Shown here piece after piece: positions 10,187 to 19,659 of a stretch of 64,000 bases of DNA. Origin of the DNA: Streptomyces lydicus (GTDB lineage Bacteria; Actinomycetota; Actinomycetes; Streptomycetales; Streptomycetaceae); contig NZ_JNZA01000010.1 of assembly GCF_000717345.1 (NCBI RefSeq), positions 1-64,000 of the forward strand. The letters run 5' to 3'. The translations under genes were made by a program, and so were the position numbers. Each line of letters starts with the position of its first letter. Positions within the stretch are counted from its first letter, which is position 1. The notes beneath the pieces are model-generated. The model ran no database searches, had not been told where the DNA came from, and was given only the letters and a program-made list of their open reading frames with translations.

Positions 10187-10222
10187 CGCGGGGGACCGCG
10201 GTGCGGTGCGGCGGTGGACGGC

Positions 10223-11113
10223 TCAGTCCTCGGCGGCCGCCGCCGCGCCGGCCGTCAGCTCCGCGAGCAGGTCCTCCTCGCAGGCGCCGCGGCGCCAGTA
10301 GCCGGTGAACTTCACCGCCCGGCGGTCGAATCCGCGCTCGCCGACCAGGTGCCGGCGCACCGCCTTGACGGTCCCGGCCTCCCCGGCGATCCAGGCGTAG
10401 GGCGTGCCCTCCGGCAGCTCGGCGGCGCGCACCGCGTCGAGCACCGGGGTGCGGTGTGCCGCGTCCGCCCCGTCCCGGACCAGCCAGGTGATGTCGGCGT
10501 CGGCGAAGGTCGGCAGCTGCTGGCGGTCGCCCTCGTGACCGGTCTCGATCCAGACCTTGGCCCGGGTGCCGGGGGAGAGCCAGGCCAGGATGCCGGCGAT
10601 GGCGGGCAGCGCCGTCTCGTCACCGGTGATCAGGATCCAGTCGGTGCCGGGCGGCGGGCGGAAGTCGACGCCGCCGTTGTCCTCGACGGCCGGGGCGAGG
10701 ACGGTCAGCCGGTCGCCGGGACGGGCCTGCGCCGCCCAGCGGGAGGCGGGCCCGCCGGTCGTCACGGCGGCCCCCGGCTCGGCGCCGTGCAGCGCGAAGT
10801 CCACGTCGAACTCGCCGAGGTGCGGGCGCTGTTCGCGGATCGTGTACGAGCGCATCACCGCGCGCTCGGCCGGGTCCTGGGCCCGCCAGGTGGTGTACCA
10901 GCCGTCGCCGGTGTCGTGGAAGACCGGCCGGTCCTGGTGGGGCTGCGGGAGGAACAGCTTGAACCGCTGGTCACGACCGCCGGACGCCAGCTCCGCCAGC
11001 CGTTCGCCGCCGAAGGTGACCCGCAGCATGGAGGGGCCGAGCCGTCGGGAGCGTACGACGTGCACATCGAAGAAGCGGAACGGTGCGGTGGCGGGGGCGG
11101 CGGTCGTGGTCAT
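10223..11113 (-). CDS. Siderophore-interacting protein (ferric-siderophore reductase, ViuB-like)
   Basis: 296 residues, FAD-dependent flavoprotein that releases iron from imported ferric siderophore by reduction. FAD motif RSYTIRE at residues about 89-95, the second flavin motif GPASRWAAQARPGD, and the SIP C-terminal motifs LITGDETALPAIAGIL and WIAGEAGTVKAVRRHL. ATG 11113 has GGGAGG 8 bases upstream. It follows the binding-protein gene by 88 bases and is probably in its transcript, so it would be controlled by the iron box at 12274. Confidence 0.93.
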   Translation of the reverse strand: MTTTAAPATAPFRFFDVHVVRSRRLGPSMLRVTFGGERLAELASGGRDQRFKLFLPQPHQDRPVFHDTGDGWYTTWRAQDPAERAVMRSYTIREQRPHLGEFDVDFALHGAEPGAAVTTGGPASRWAAQARPGDRLTVLAPAVEDNGGVDFRPPPGTDWILITGDETALPAIAGILAWLSPGTRAKVWIETGHEGDRQQLPTFADADITWLVRDGADAAHRTPVLDAVRAAELPEGTPYAWIAGEAGTVKAVRRHLVGERGFDRRAVKFTGYWRRGACEEDLLAELTAGAAAAAED

Positions 11114-11201
11114 GCGGAGAACCTCCCGAGGCGGTGGTGGGGTCGGGGAGCCGCGGTGGGAGGCGTGGGCCCGCCCTCCGCCGCGGCCGTTGTGGCGTGT
11201 G

Positions 11202-12230
11202 TCAGTTGACCTTCTTGGCCGTCTCGACGGCCTTGGCCAGCGACTCCAGGAGCGGTGCGGCGCCCGCGTAGGAGAAGCGCGGCTCGCTCGACCAGGGGGT
11301 GATCTGGCCGGCCTTGACGGCGGGCAGCTTCGCCCAGGAGGGCTTGGCGGCCAGGTCCTTGGGCTGGAGGGTGGCGGTCCGGTTGTCCAGCAGGAGCACG
11401 TCGGCCTTGTACTTGTCGGCGTTCTCCCAGCTCAGGCTCTCGAAGTAGCCGCCCTTGTCCAGGTGGTCGGGGACGATCAGGTCGACGCCGAGCGACTTGT
11501 AGTACATGAGGTCGGCGTTGATGCCGGGGTTGGAGGCGTAGAAGAGGTCGGGGCTGCCGGAGCAGGCGAGCACCTTGACGGGGTGGGACTTGGCGGCCTT
11601 GCGCAGTGCCTCGGACGCCTTCTCGAAGCGGGCCTTGGCGTCGGTGACCTTCTTGGCCTTGAGGTCGGCGCCGAGTGCCTGCGCCAGCTCGGCGTAGCGC
11701 TCGATGATCCTGGCGAGCGGGACCCGGGAGGACGTGATCGCGACGGACTTGGCCAGTGCCGTGATCTTGTCCTTGCTGTCGTCCGGGACGAACCACAGGG
11801 CGCCCGGCTCGTACATGTTGGTGACGAGCAGGTCGGGGCGCAGCGCCGCGTACTTCTCCACGTTGAACTGGTTGTAGGCGTTGCCGATGACGGTGACCTT
11901 GTCGACGTCGAGGTCACCGGCCTGCGGGTCGGGCTTGCCGTTCTTGAGCTTGGTGGGGCCGAAGACGCCGACGATCTGGTCGTCGATGCCGAAGTCGTGC
12001 AGGGCGGCCGCGGTGCCCGTGAAGGCGACGATGCGCTGCGGGGTGCTCTTGAGGGAGACCTTCTCCTTGCGGTCGTCGGTGAAGGACCACGGGCCGCCCT
12101 TGGCACCGCCGTTGGCGCCTGCCGAGCCCTTGTCCCCACCGCACGCGGCGAGCAGTGCGCCGATGCCGAGGGCGCCGCCGGCGGCCAGGATGCCGCGACG
12201 GGAGGGGGATACGCTTCGGGAGGTGCTCAT
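11202..12230 (-). CDS. Iron-siderophore-binding lipoprotein (ABC transporter, periplasmic-binding family)
   Basis: 342 residues. The N-terminus has a twin-arginine-like SRRGILAAGG followed by lipobox LLAAC (Cys near residue 31), so it is a membrane-anchored extracellular receptor. The PF01497 fold is visible: QRIVAFTGTAAALHDFGI near residue 80 and LLVTNMYEPGALW in the middle. Divergent from two FecCD permeases and an ATPase, which complete the importer. ATG 12230 chosen because it opens the signal peptide; the upstream frame overlaps the regulatory region. Confidence 0.93.
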   Translation of the reverse strand: MSTSRSVSPSRRGILAAGGALGIGALLAACGGDKGSAGANGGAKGGPWSFTDDRKEKVSLKSTPQRIVAFTGTAAALHDFGIDDQIVGVFGPTKLKNGKPDPQAGDLDVDKVTVIGNAYNQFNVEKYAALRPDLLVTNMYEPGALWFVPDDSKDKITALAKSVAITSSRVPLARIIERYAELAQALGADLKAKKVTDAKARFEKASEALRKAAKSHPVKVLACSGSPDLFYASNPGINADLMYYKSLGVDLIVPDHLDKGGYFESLSWENADKYKADVLLLDNRTATLQPKDLAAKPSWAKLPAVKAGQITPWSSEPRFSYAGAAPLLESLAKAVETAKKVN

Positions 12231-12273
12231 GGTGGATGCGCTTCTCTCTGGGAGGAGGGCCTGCGGTCGAATG

Positions 12274-12292
12274 TGAGGGTAGGCTAACCTAA
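12274..12292. promoter_or_regulatory. Iron box between divergent uptake operons
   Basis: TGAGGGTAGGCTAACCTAA has an intact right half (GGCTAACCTAA) of the 19-bp palindromic iron-box consensus and two deviations in the left half. It lies between the lipoprotein start (12230) and the permease start (12298), so one bound DmdR dimer could repress both directions. Confidence 0.88.
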
Positions 12293-12297
12293 CCAAC

Positions 12298-13347
12298 GTG
12301 TTGGTTGACAGTCCCCCCGAAGCAACAACTGCCCCGGCCCCTGCGGCACCCCGACGGCGGCACGTCCTGCGCTCCGCCGGACTGGTCGCCTCCGTGGCCG
12401 CACTGGCCGTCATCGCCGTCCTCGGCATCGCCGTCGGCGCCAAACAGATCCCCCTCGACCAGGTGTGGCACGGGGTGTTCCACTACTCCGGCAACGACAC
12501 CGACGTGGTCGTCCACGACGTGCGCGTCCCCCGCACCCTGCTCGGGCTGCTCGCCGGCGCCGCGCTGGGACTGGCCGGCACGGTCATGCAGGCGCTGACC
12601 CGAAATCCCCTGGCCGACCCCGGAGTTCTCGGCATCAACGCCGGCGCCTCCGCCGCGGTGGTCTCCGCCATCAGCTTCTTCGGCGTCACCTCGCTGACCG
12701 GATACGTCTGGTTCGCGTTCGCCGGCGCCGCGGTCGTCTCCGTCGCGGTGTACGTCCTCGGCGGCACCCGCAGCGCCACCCCCGTGCGGCTCGCGCTGGC
12801 CGGCACCGCGCTGACCGCCGTCCTCGTCGGCTACATCAACGCGGTCAACCTGATGGACACCGCCGCGCTGGACAAGATGCGCTTCTGGACGGTCGGTTCG
12901 CTGGCCACCGCCACCATGCCGACGGTCGACCGGATCGCTCCGTTCCTGACCGTCGGCGGCGTCCTCGCGCTGCTGATCGCCCGTCCGCTGAACGCCATCG
13001 CGCTCGGCGACGACCAGGCGCGGGCCCTGGGCGCGCGGCTGACCCGCACCCGGGTGCTGGCCATGGTCGCCGTCACCCTGCTGTGCGGCGGGGCGACCGC
13101 CGCCTGCGGCCCGATCGTCTACGTCGGCCTGATGGTCCCGCACGTCGTACGGGCCGTCACCGGGCCCGACATGCGCTGGATCCTGCCGTACTCGGCGGTG
13201 CTCTCGCCGGTCCTGCTGCTCGGCGCGGACATCCTCGGCCGGATCGTGGCCCGGCCCGGCGAACTCCAGGTCGGCATCGTCACGGCCGTCGTCGGCGGCC
13301 CGGTCTTCATTCATCTCGTACGGCGTCGGAGGATGGCCCAGCTGTGA
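12298..13347 (+). CDS. Iron-siderophore ABC transporter permease (FecCD family), first subunit
   Basis: 349 residues, about ten hydrophobic segments. The family motifs are VRVPRTLLGLLAGAALGLAG, QALTRNPLADPGVLGINAGA and, near the end, GPIVYVGLMVPHVVRA, the loop that contacts the ATPase. The GTG at 12298 starts only 5 bases after the iron box and has no SD, so the mRNA is probably leaderless. Followed by the second permease. Confidence 0.92.
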   Translation: MLVDSPPEATTAPAPAAPRRRHVLRSAGLVASVAALAVIAVLGIAVGAKQIPLDQVWHGVFHYSGNDTDVVVHDVRVPRTLLGLLAGAALGLAGTVMQALTRNPLADPGVLGINAGASAAVVSAISFFGVTSLTGYVWFAFAGAAVVSVAVYVLGGTRSATPVRLALAGTALTAVLVGYINAVNLMDTAALDKMRFWTVGSLATATMPTVDRIAPFLTVGGVLALLIARPLNAIALGDDQARALGARLTRTRVLAMVAVTLLCGGATAACGPIVYVGLMVPHVVRAVTGPDMRWILPYSAVLSPVLLLGADILGRIVARPGELQVGIVTAVVGGPVFIHLVRRRRMAQL

Positions 13348-13405
13348 GTGAGCGGAACGAGCGCACCAACCAGAGGTACCTGGCGAGCGCATGCGAGGCG
13401 TCGGC

Positions 13406-14473
13406 ATGAGGACGACCGTGAAGCCCGGGCAGGGCACGAAGCAGGCCGGGGCGCTGCGCACCCGAGGCGGACTCTCGCTGCGCCTGGACCGGCGCGCCGT
13501 CGTCGTCGGACTGGTGCTGCTGGCGCTCGCGCTGGCCGCCGGTGTCGCGCTGATCGGCTCCGGCGACTACCCGCTGACCCCGGCCGAGGTGCTCGCCACA
13601 CTGACCGGCGGCGGCGACGCCGGACAGACCTTCATCGTGCAGGACCTGCGGCTGCCGCGGGTGCTGGTGGGGCTGCTGGTCGGCGCCGCGTTCGGCACCG
13701 CCGGAGCGGTCTTCCAGACCGTCTCCCGCAACCCGTTGGGCAGCCCGGACGTCCTCGGCTTCGCCCAGGGCTCGTCCGTCGGCGCGCTGGTCGCCATCGT
13801 CTACTTCCAGGCCGGGACCGTCGCGGTCGCCGCCGGGGCGGTCGTCGGCGGCCTGGCCACCGGCCTCGCCATCTTCCTGCTCGCCTGGCAGCGCGGCATC
13901 CACGGCTACCGCTTCGTACTCGTCGGCATCGGCGCCAGTGCGATGCTCTACGCGATGGTGCTCTACCTCATGACGAAGGCGAACATCGTCGAGGCGACCC
14001 GGGCCACCACCTGGATGACCGGCTCCCTCAACGGCCGCGACTGGGACCAGGTCTGGCCGCTGGCCGCGGTCTGCGCCGTCTGCCTGCCGCTGGTGCTGCT
14101 GAACGGGCGGCCGCTGCGCATGCTGGAGATGGGCGACGACGCCGCGTACGCGCTCGGCGTACGGGTCGACCGGGTGCGCGTGCTCGTCCTGCTGGCCGCG
14201 GTCGTGCTGGTCGCCGCCGCCACCGCGGCGGCCGGACCGATCTCCTTCGTCGCGCTCACCGCACCCCAGCTGGCCCGCCGGCTCACCCGCTCACCCGGCC
14301 CCAACCTGCTGCCCGCCGCCCTCATGGGGGCGCTCCTGCTGGTGGCCGCCGACTGGGCCTCGCAGCGGCTCTTCGGTGCCGACCAGCTGCCGGTGGGCGT
14401 CCTCACCGGCGTGCTCGGCGGCGGCTATCTGCTGTGGCTGCTGGCCACCGAGCGGAAGGCGGGCCGGGTATGA
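13406..14473 (+). CDS. Iron-siderophore ABC transporter permease (FecCD family), second subunit
   Basis: 355 residues from ATG 13406, which has GAGG 7 bases upstream; ATG 13391 in the same frame is an alternative. Multi-pass membrane protein paired with the preceding permease. Typical motifs: LRLPRVLVGLLVGAAFGTAG, TVSRNPLGSPDVLGFAQGSS and GPISFVALTAPQLARRL, the ATPase-coupling loop. Starts 58 bases after the first permease stop and is followed by the ATPase. Confidence 0.92.
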   Translation: MRTTVKPGQGTKQAGALRTRGGLSLRLDRRAVVVGLVLLALALAAGVALIGSGDYPLTPAEVLATLTGGGDAGQTFIVQDLRLPRVLVGLLVGAAFGTAGAVFQTVSRNPLGSPDVLGFAQGSSVGALVAIVYFQAGTVAVAAGAVVGGLATGLAIFLLAWQRGIHGYRFVLVGIGASAMLYAMVLYLMTKANIVEATRATTWMTGSLNGRDWDQVWPLAAVCAVCLPLVLLNGRPLRMLEMGDDAAYALGVRVDRVRVLVLLAAVVLVAAATAAAGPISFVALTAPQLARRLTRSPGPNLLPAALMGALLLVAADWASQRLFGADQLPVGVLTGVLGGGYLLWLLATERKAGRV

Positions 14474-14567
14474 CGGCGGCCCGCCGATGAACGGCGCGCC
14501 GCGGCGTCCGGCCGCCCGGCACCGGCCGGACCACACCGGCACCACCACAACCCCAGGAGTCCTTGAA

Positions 14568-15398
14568 GTGAGCCGTCTCACGGCCGAGAACGTCACCCTC
14601 GCCTACGACCAGCGGGTCATCGCCGAGAACCTCTCGGTCGCCGTCCCCGACCACTCCTTCACCGTCATCGTCGGCCCGAACGCCTGCGGCAAGTCGACGC
14701 TGCTGCGGGCCCTCTCGCGGATGCTCAAGCCGGCCGCCGGCTCGGTACTGCTGGACGGTGCCGCGATCTCCTCGCTGCCGGCCAAGAAGGTCGCCAGGAC
14801 GCTGGGGCTGCTGCCGCAGTCCTCGATCGCCCCGGACGGCATCACCGTCGCCGACCTGGTGGCGCGCGGCCGCTATCCGCACCAGGGGCTGCTGCGGCAG
14901 TGGTCGGCCGACGACGAGCGGATCGTGCAGGAGTCGATGGCGGCGACCGGCGTCGGCGAGCTGGCCGACCGCTACGTCGACGAACTCTCCGGCGGCCAGC
15001 GGCAGCGGGTGTGGATCGCGATGGCGCTCGCCCAGCAGACCCCGCTGTTCCTCCTCGACGAACCGACGACATACCTGGACATCCAGCATCAGATCGAGGT
15101 GCTGGACCTGTGCGCGGACCTCCACGAGGAGCAGGGGCGCACGCTCGTCGCCGTGCTGCACGACCTCAACCACGCCGCCCGGTACGCCACCCACCTCATC
15201 GCCATGAAGGGCGGCGAGATCGTCGCGCAGGGCGCGCCCGGCGACATCGTCACGGCCGAGCTGGTGGAGCGGGTCTTCGGCCTGAAATGCCAGGTCATCG
15301 ACGATCCGGAGACCGGGACGCCGCTCGTGGTGCCGGCCGCCCGGGCGCCGCGCGGCAGCCGGCGGCCGGCGGAGCGGACGGCCACCGCGGCGACCTGA
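14568..15398 (+). CDS. Iron-siderophore ABC transporter ATP-binding protein (FepC/FecE type)
   Basis: 276 residues. Walker A GPNACGKSTLL near residue 38 (Ala replaces the commoner Gly), signature LSGGQRQR, Walker B PLFLLDEPTTYLD and the switch His in VLHDLNHAARY. It powers the two FecCD permeases upstream. GTG 14568 has AGGAG 8 bases upstream; the frame is open further 5' but overlaps the permease gene. Last gene of the uptake operon. Confidence 0.94.
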   Translation: MSRLTAENVTLAYDQRVIAENLSVAVPDHSFTVIVGPNACGKSTLLRALSRMLKPAAGSVLLDGAAISSLPAKKVARTLGLLPQSSIAPDGITVADLVARGRYPHQGLLRQWSADDERIVQESMAATGVGELADRYVDELSGGQRQRVWIAMALAQQTPLFLLDEPTTYLDIQHQIEVLDLCADLHEEQGRTLVAVLHDLNHAARYATHLIAMKGGEIVAQGAPGDIVTAELVERVFGLKCQVIDDPETGTPLVVPAARAPRGSRRPAERTATAAT

Positions 15399-15417
15399 GG
15401 CGTGGGGGAGCGGGCGG

Positions 15418-15765
15418 CTACAGCAGCGACCGGAGCCGCAGCAGGTCGCGCAGCCCGGCCTCCAGCTTGACCCGGCCGCCGCCCCAGGCCCGGGCGAAGT
15501 TCAGCTGCCCGTCGACCAGCGCGATCAGATCGTCGCCCGTCATCGTCAGCCGGATCTCGGCCTTGTGCGGCGGCGGCCCGGGGACCGAGGTCACCTCACG
15601 GAGGGTGCCCCCGGCCAGCCGCCCGAGGAACGTCACGTCGAGGTCCGTGATCCGGCAGCTGAGCGAACGGTCGAGGGCGGCGGCGCCGCGGGCCTCACCG
15701 TCGGCCGAGGACAGATTCTGGGCCAGCCGGTCGAGCGCGGCGCGGCACTGTTCGAGGGTTGCCAT
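15418..15765 (-). CDS. SCP2 sterol-transfer-like domain protein
   Basis: 115 residues. The hydrophobic-cavity SCP2-like fold is suggested by DVTFLGRLAGGTL, EIRLTMTGDDLIALVDGQLN and the C-terminal GGRVKLEAGLRDLLRLRSLL. Likely a small lipid-binding protein; partner unknown. The ATG at 15765 has a -10-like TATCGT 8 bases upstream and no SD, so leaderless. Divergent from the 106-residue gene at 15840. Confidence 0.8.
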   Translation of the reverse strand: MATLEQCRAALDRLAQNLSSADGEARGAAALDRSLSCRITDLDVTFLGRLAGGTLREVTSVPGPPPHKAEIRLTMTGDDLIALVDGQLNFARAWGGGRVKLEAGLRDLLRLRSLL

Positions 15766-15839
15766 CGTGAGCGACGATACGCCAGGTCGCGGGCGGCTCG
15801 TTCGCGCCCGGTGCCGCCCGCCGGGGTAGCGTCGGGGAC
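15766..15839. promoter_or_regulatory. Divergent leaderless promoter region
   Basis: The 74 bases between two divergent start codons hold two -10-like hexamers: TATCGT (complement of 15774-15779) for the SCP2 gene and TAGCGT (15827-15832) for the tlyA operon, each 7-8 bases before its ATG. No SD precedes either start. Confidence 0.6.
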
Positions 15840-16160
15840 ATGGAAGAGCCGACGTCCGGACCGGAGCCGGAGACCCCCGCGGAGCCCGGGCCCGGGCCCG
15901 CCGACGACCCGCGGTCCGCGGAGCGGGCCGGGCCCGACGAGCCGCGGCCGCTCGGGGTCGGGACGACGCCCACCGGACAGGCCGCGGTCGACGCCCGGCT
16001 GCGGCGCCTGGCCGATGCCGACCACCTCCCGTCGAGCGGCCACCTCCAGGTGTACGAGGATGTGCACCGGGGGCTGCGCGATGTGCTGGCCGGTCTCGAC
16101 CAGCACCCCGGGCCGCCCGCCCCGTCCCCGACCCCGCAGACGCACGACAACAGGAGCTGA
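15840..16160 (+). CDS. Small conserved protein upstream of tlyA, function unknown
   Basis: 106 residues. The first half is Pro/Glu/Asp-rich and probably disordered; the second half (TGQAAVDARLRRLADADHLP to LRDVLAGLDQ; first 20 residues shown) looks helical. I do not recognise a domain. ATG 15840 has TAGCGT 7 bases upstream, so leaderless. The stop is 7 bases before the tlyA start, so it heads the tlyA-nadK transcript. Codon use is normal for the region. Confidence 0.75.
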   Translation: MEEPTSGPEPETPAEPGPGPADDPRSAERAGPDEPRPLGVGTTPTGQAAVDARLRRLADADHLPSSGHLQVYEDVHRGLRDVLAGLDQHPGPPAPSPTPQTHDNRS

Positions 16161-16167
16161 ACCACAG

Positions 16168-16979
<812 letters not shown>

Positions 16980-16983
<4 letters not shown>

Positions 16984-17921
16984 CCACTAACCAGGCAGTT
17001 GAAGGCAGCGCAGCACACGAGAACACCGGTGCCGCGCGGACGGTTTTCCTGCTCGCACACACCGGCCGCCCCGCGGCCATCCGCAGCGCCGAACTCGTCG
17101 TCCAGGGCCTGCTGCGCAGCGGGATCGGGGTGCGGGTGCTGGCGGAGGAGGCCGCGGACCTTCCGCTGCCGTCGTCGGTCGAGCGCGTCGCGACCGAGCC
17201 GTGCGCCGCCGAGGGCTGCGAACTGCTCGTCGTCCTGGGCGGGGACGGCACGCTGCTGCGGGGCGCGGAGTTCGCCAGGACGTCCGGCGTCCCCATGCTC
17301 GGCGTCAACCTCGGCCGGGTCGGCTTCCTCGCCGAGGCCGAACGCGACGACCTCGACAAGGTGGTCGACCGCGTCGTCACCCGCGCCTACGAGGTCGAGG
17401 AGCGGATGACGCTGGACGTCCTCGTCCGCACCAACGGCAACGTCGTGCACACCGACTGGGCCCTCAACGAGGCGTCGGTGGAGAAGGCGGCGCGGGAGCG
17501 GCTGCTGGAGGTCGTCACCGAGGTCGACGGCCGGCCGGTCTCGCGCTTCGGCGGCGACGGCGTGGTCTGCGCGACGCCGACCGGGTCCACCGCGTACGCC
17601 TTCTCGGCCGGCGGCCCGGTCGTCTGGCCCGAGGTCGAGGCCCTGCTGATGGTCCCGATCAGCGCCCACGCCCTGTTCGCGAAGCCGCTGGTCACCTCGC
17701 CGCGCTCGGTCCTCGCGGTCGAGGTCCAGCCCAGTACCCCGCACGGGGTGCTGTGGTGCGACGGCCGCCGCACCGTCGAGCTGCCCGCCGGCGCCCGCGT
17801 CGAGGTCCGCCGCGGTGCCGTACCCGTACGGCTCGCCCGGCTGCACCACGCCTCCTTCACGGACCGGCTGGTCGCCAAGTTCGCCCTCCCGGTGGCGGGG
17901 TGGCGCGGGGCGCCGCACTAG
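16980..17921 (+). CDS. nadK: NAD kinase
   Basis: 313 residues. Phosphorylates NAD to NADP. Motifs: VVLGGDGTLLRGAEF (GGDG near residue 89), NLGRVGFLAE and CATPTGSTAYAFSAGGP. The start is TTG 16980, preceded by GGAGG 7 bases upstream and overlapping the tlyA stop; upstream frame is tlyA shadow. Conserved tlyA-nadK-recN order, interrupted here by an S41 protease gene on the other strand. Confidence 0.94.
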
Positions 17922-17935
17922 GGGCCGTCCGCACC

Positions 17936-19474
17936 TCAGCGGTCCTGATCCGCGGTCGCCGCGCCGCGGGTCAGCAGGTCACGGGCGCGGGTGAGCGCGG
18001 AGTCGCGCCGGCCGGAGAGCTCCTCGTCGGTGAAGACGGGGGTGGCGACGGCCGGGGAGATGCCGGTGCCGTCGAAGGTGCGGCCCTCGGAGGTCAGGAA
18101 CTCCTCGTTGGGCAGCCCGAAGGACCAGCCGTTGGGGAGGGCGCGGCCCAGGACGTCGGAGAACACGCCCTGGGTGTTCTCCCCGATCCGCAGGGGCGCG
18201 GGGGAGCGGCCCATCAGCGCCTGGGTGAAGGTCTCGCCCGCGCTGATGGTCAGCCGGCCGGTGAGCACCGCCACCGGCCCGGTGTAGACGGCGCCCCGGT
18301 GGGGGCGGACCGGGGCCGGCTGCGGCGTGGTGAAGGCGGCGGGGTCGCGGGGGTCGTTCCGCGCCTGCTTGCGGTACGCGGTGTAGGGGCGGCCGGTGAG
18401 CCGGGAGGCGATGCGCAGACCGAGCGGGTCGGCGCCGCCGCCGTTGAGCCGTACGTCGATGATCAGGCCGCGCAGCTTCGCCGGGCCCCGGGTGCGCGCC
18501 GTGGTGAACACGGAGTCCAGGGCGCGGTCCAGCGCGGCGACGTCCCCGGCGTAGTCGTCCTTCGCCGTGTAGTGGGCGAACTGCGTGACACGGAGGTAGC
18601 CGAGGCGGCCGGGCAGGTCGGCGTACGTCAGCTTGCCCTGGGCCCAGTGCCGCTGGACGGTGCCGCCGCCCAGGTTGGCGGCTATCGCTTTGTCGATACG
18701 GGCGGTCGATTGCGGGGTGGGCAGGACCGTGCCGGGGCGCTTGCCCGCGAACCAGCGGTCGGGGCCGGCGACGACCCGGGTGTGCGCGTCGTGCAGCGGC
18801 TCGATCATCTCGCGGAGCACCGTGAAGAGTTCGGCGTCGGTCGTGCGGGCCGTGATGCGGGGGCGGTAGCGGTCGCGGACCGCCGCCCAGTCGGTCTGCT
18901 TCGCGCGGAAGAAGGGGTAGTTCTCGGCAAAGGTCTGCCAGAACACGTCGAAGACGGCCCGGGGGTCGCGGGACGGACGCCGCCCGCAGCGGTCCGGCAG
19001 GGCGGCGACGCGGTGCAGGGTCCGCCGGCCGACGTTGTCGTCGAAGGCGAGCCGGGCCCGGTCGGCGCCGTCCGGGCGCACCGTGACCGGGGCCGAGTCG
19101 GGCACCGTGAAGCGGCTCGCGCCGTGTGCGTCGGGGGCGCCGGCGCGGGTGCCCGTGACGGCCCCGGGCAGGCAGCTGACGGCGGTGGTCTCGTACGTCC
19201 GCAGGCTGCGGCCCTTGATAGTGACGAGGGTGCCGTAGCCGTCCATCCGCCAGACGCCCGCCAGTGAGCCGCCGGGGGCGCCCGCGGTCCGGGACGGGCC
19301 GGCGCAGGCGGTGGCGGCGGTGAGCGTGGTGGCGGCGGCCACCGCGGCGAGCAGCAGGCGCGCGGCGCGCGGGCGGCGGCGCCCGCGGCGGGCACCGGGG
19401 TCGTTCCTGAGGTCTGCTGCCGCAGGCTGTCGCGACGGCACCCGTCGCAGCGCCGCACGCGCCGAATCGGACAT
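17936..19474 (-). CDS. Secreted S41 family (C-terminal/tail-specific-type) peptidase
   Basis: 512 residues. N-terminal basic stretch and hydrophobic segment end in ATACAGP, a signal peptide, possibly lipidated although the lipobox is poor. An N-terminal beta-rich tricorn-like domain is followed by the S41 core: LRGLIIDVRLNGGGADPLG and VLTGRLTISAGETFTQAL with the nucleophile Ser in TISAGE. ATG 19474 has AAAGGTGGG upstream. It sits between nadK and recN on the opposite strand and is not part of that operon in other actinobacteria I know. Confidence 0.87.
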   Translation of the reverse strand: MSDSARAALRRVPSRQPAAADLRNDPGARRGRRRPRAARLLLAAVAAATTLTAATACAGPSRTAGAPGGSLAGVWRMDGYGTLVTIKGRSLRTYETTAVSCLPGAVTGTRAGAPDAHGASRFTVPDSAPVTVRPDGADRARLAFDDNVGRRTLHRVAALPDRCGRRPSRDPRAVFDVFWQTFAENYPFFRAKQTDWAAVRDRYRPRITARTTDAELFTVLREMIEPLHDAHTRVVAGPDRWFAGKRPGTVLPTPQSTARIDKAIAANLGGGTVQRHWAQGKLTYADLPGRLGYLRVTQFAHYTAKDDYAGDVAALDRALDSVFTTARTRGPAKLRGLIIDVRLNGGGADPLGLRIASRLTGRPYTAYRKQARNDPRDPAAFTTPQPAPVRPHRGAVYTGPVAVLTGRLTISAGETFTQALMGRSPAPLRIGENTQGVFSDVLGRALPNGWSFGLPNEEFLTSEGRTFDGTGISPAVATPVFTDEELSGRRDSALTRARDLLTRGAATADQDR

Positions 19475-19659
19475 GAGCCCACCTTTCGCTTTGTTCGGTG
19501 CTCAGCCTGACGGCCGGGCGGGACCGGGCACCATGAGGACTTCCTCCGTCCTGAGGTGGGGTTTTCCGCAGTTCCGCGCGGGGGTGGGGAGCAGCCCGGG
19601 GCGGGGGAGTCGGGGGAGGCCGTCGCGGGGCGGGCCCCGGACCTCGTAAGGTCTTATCC

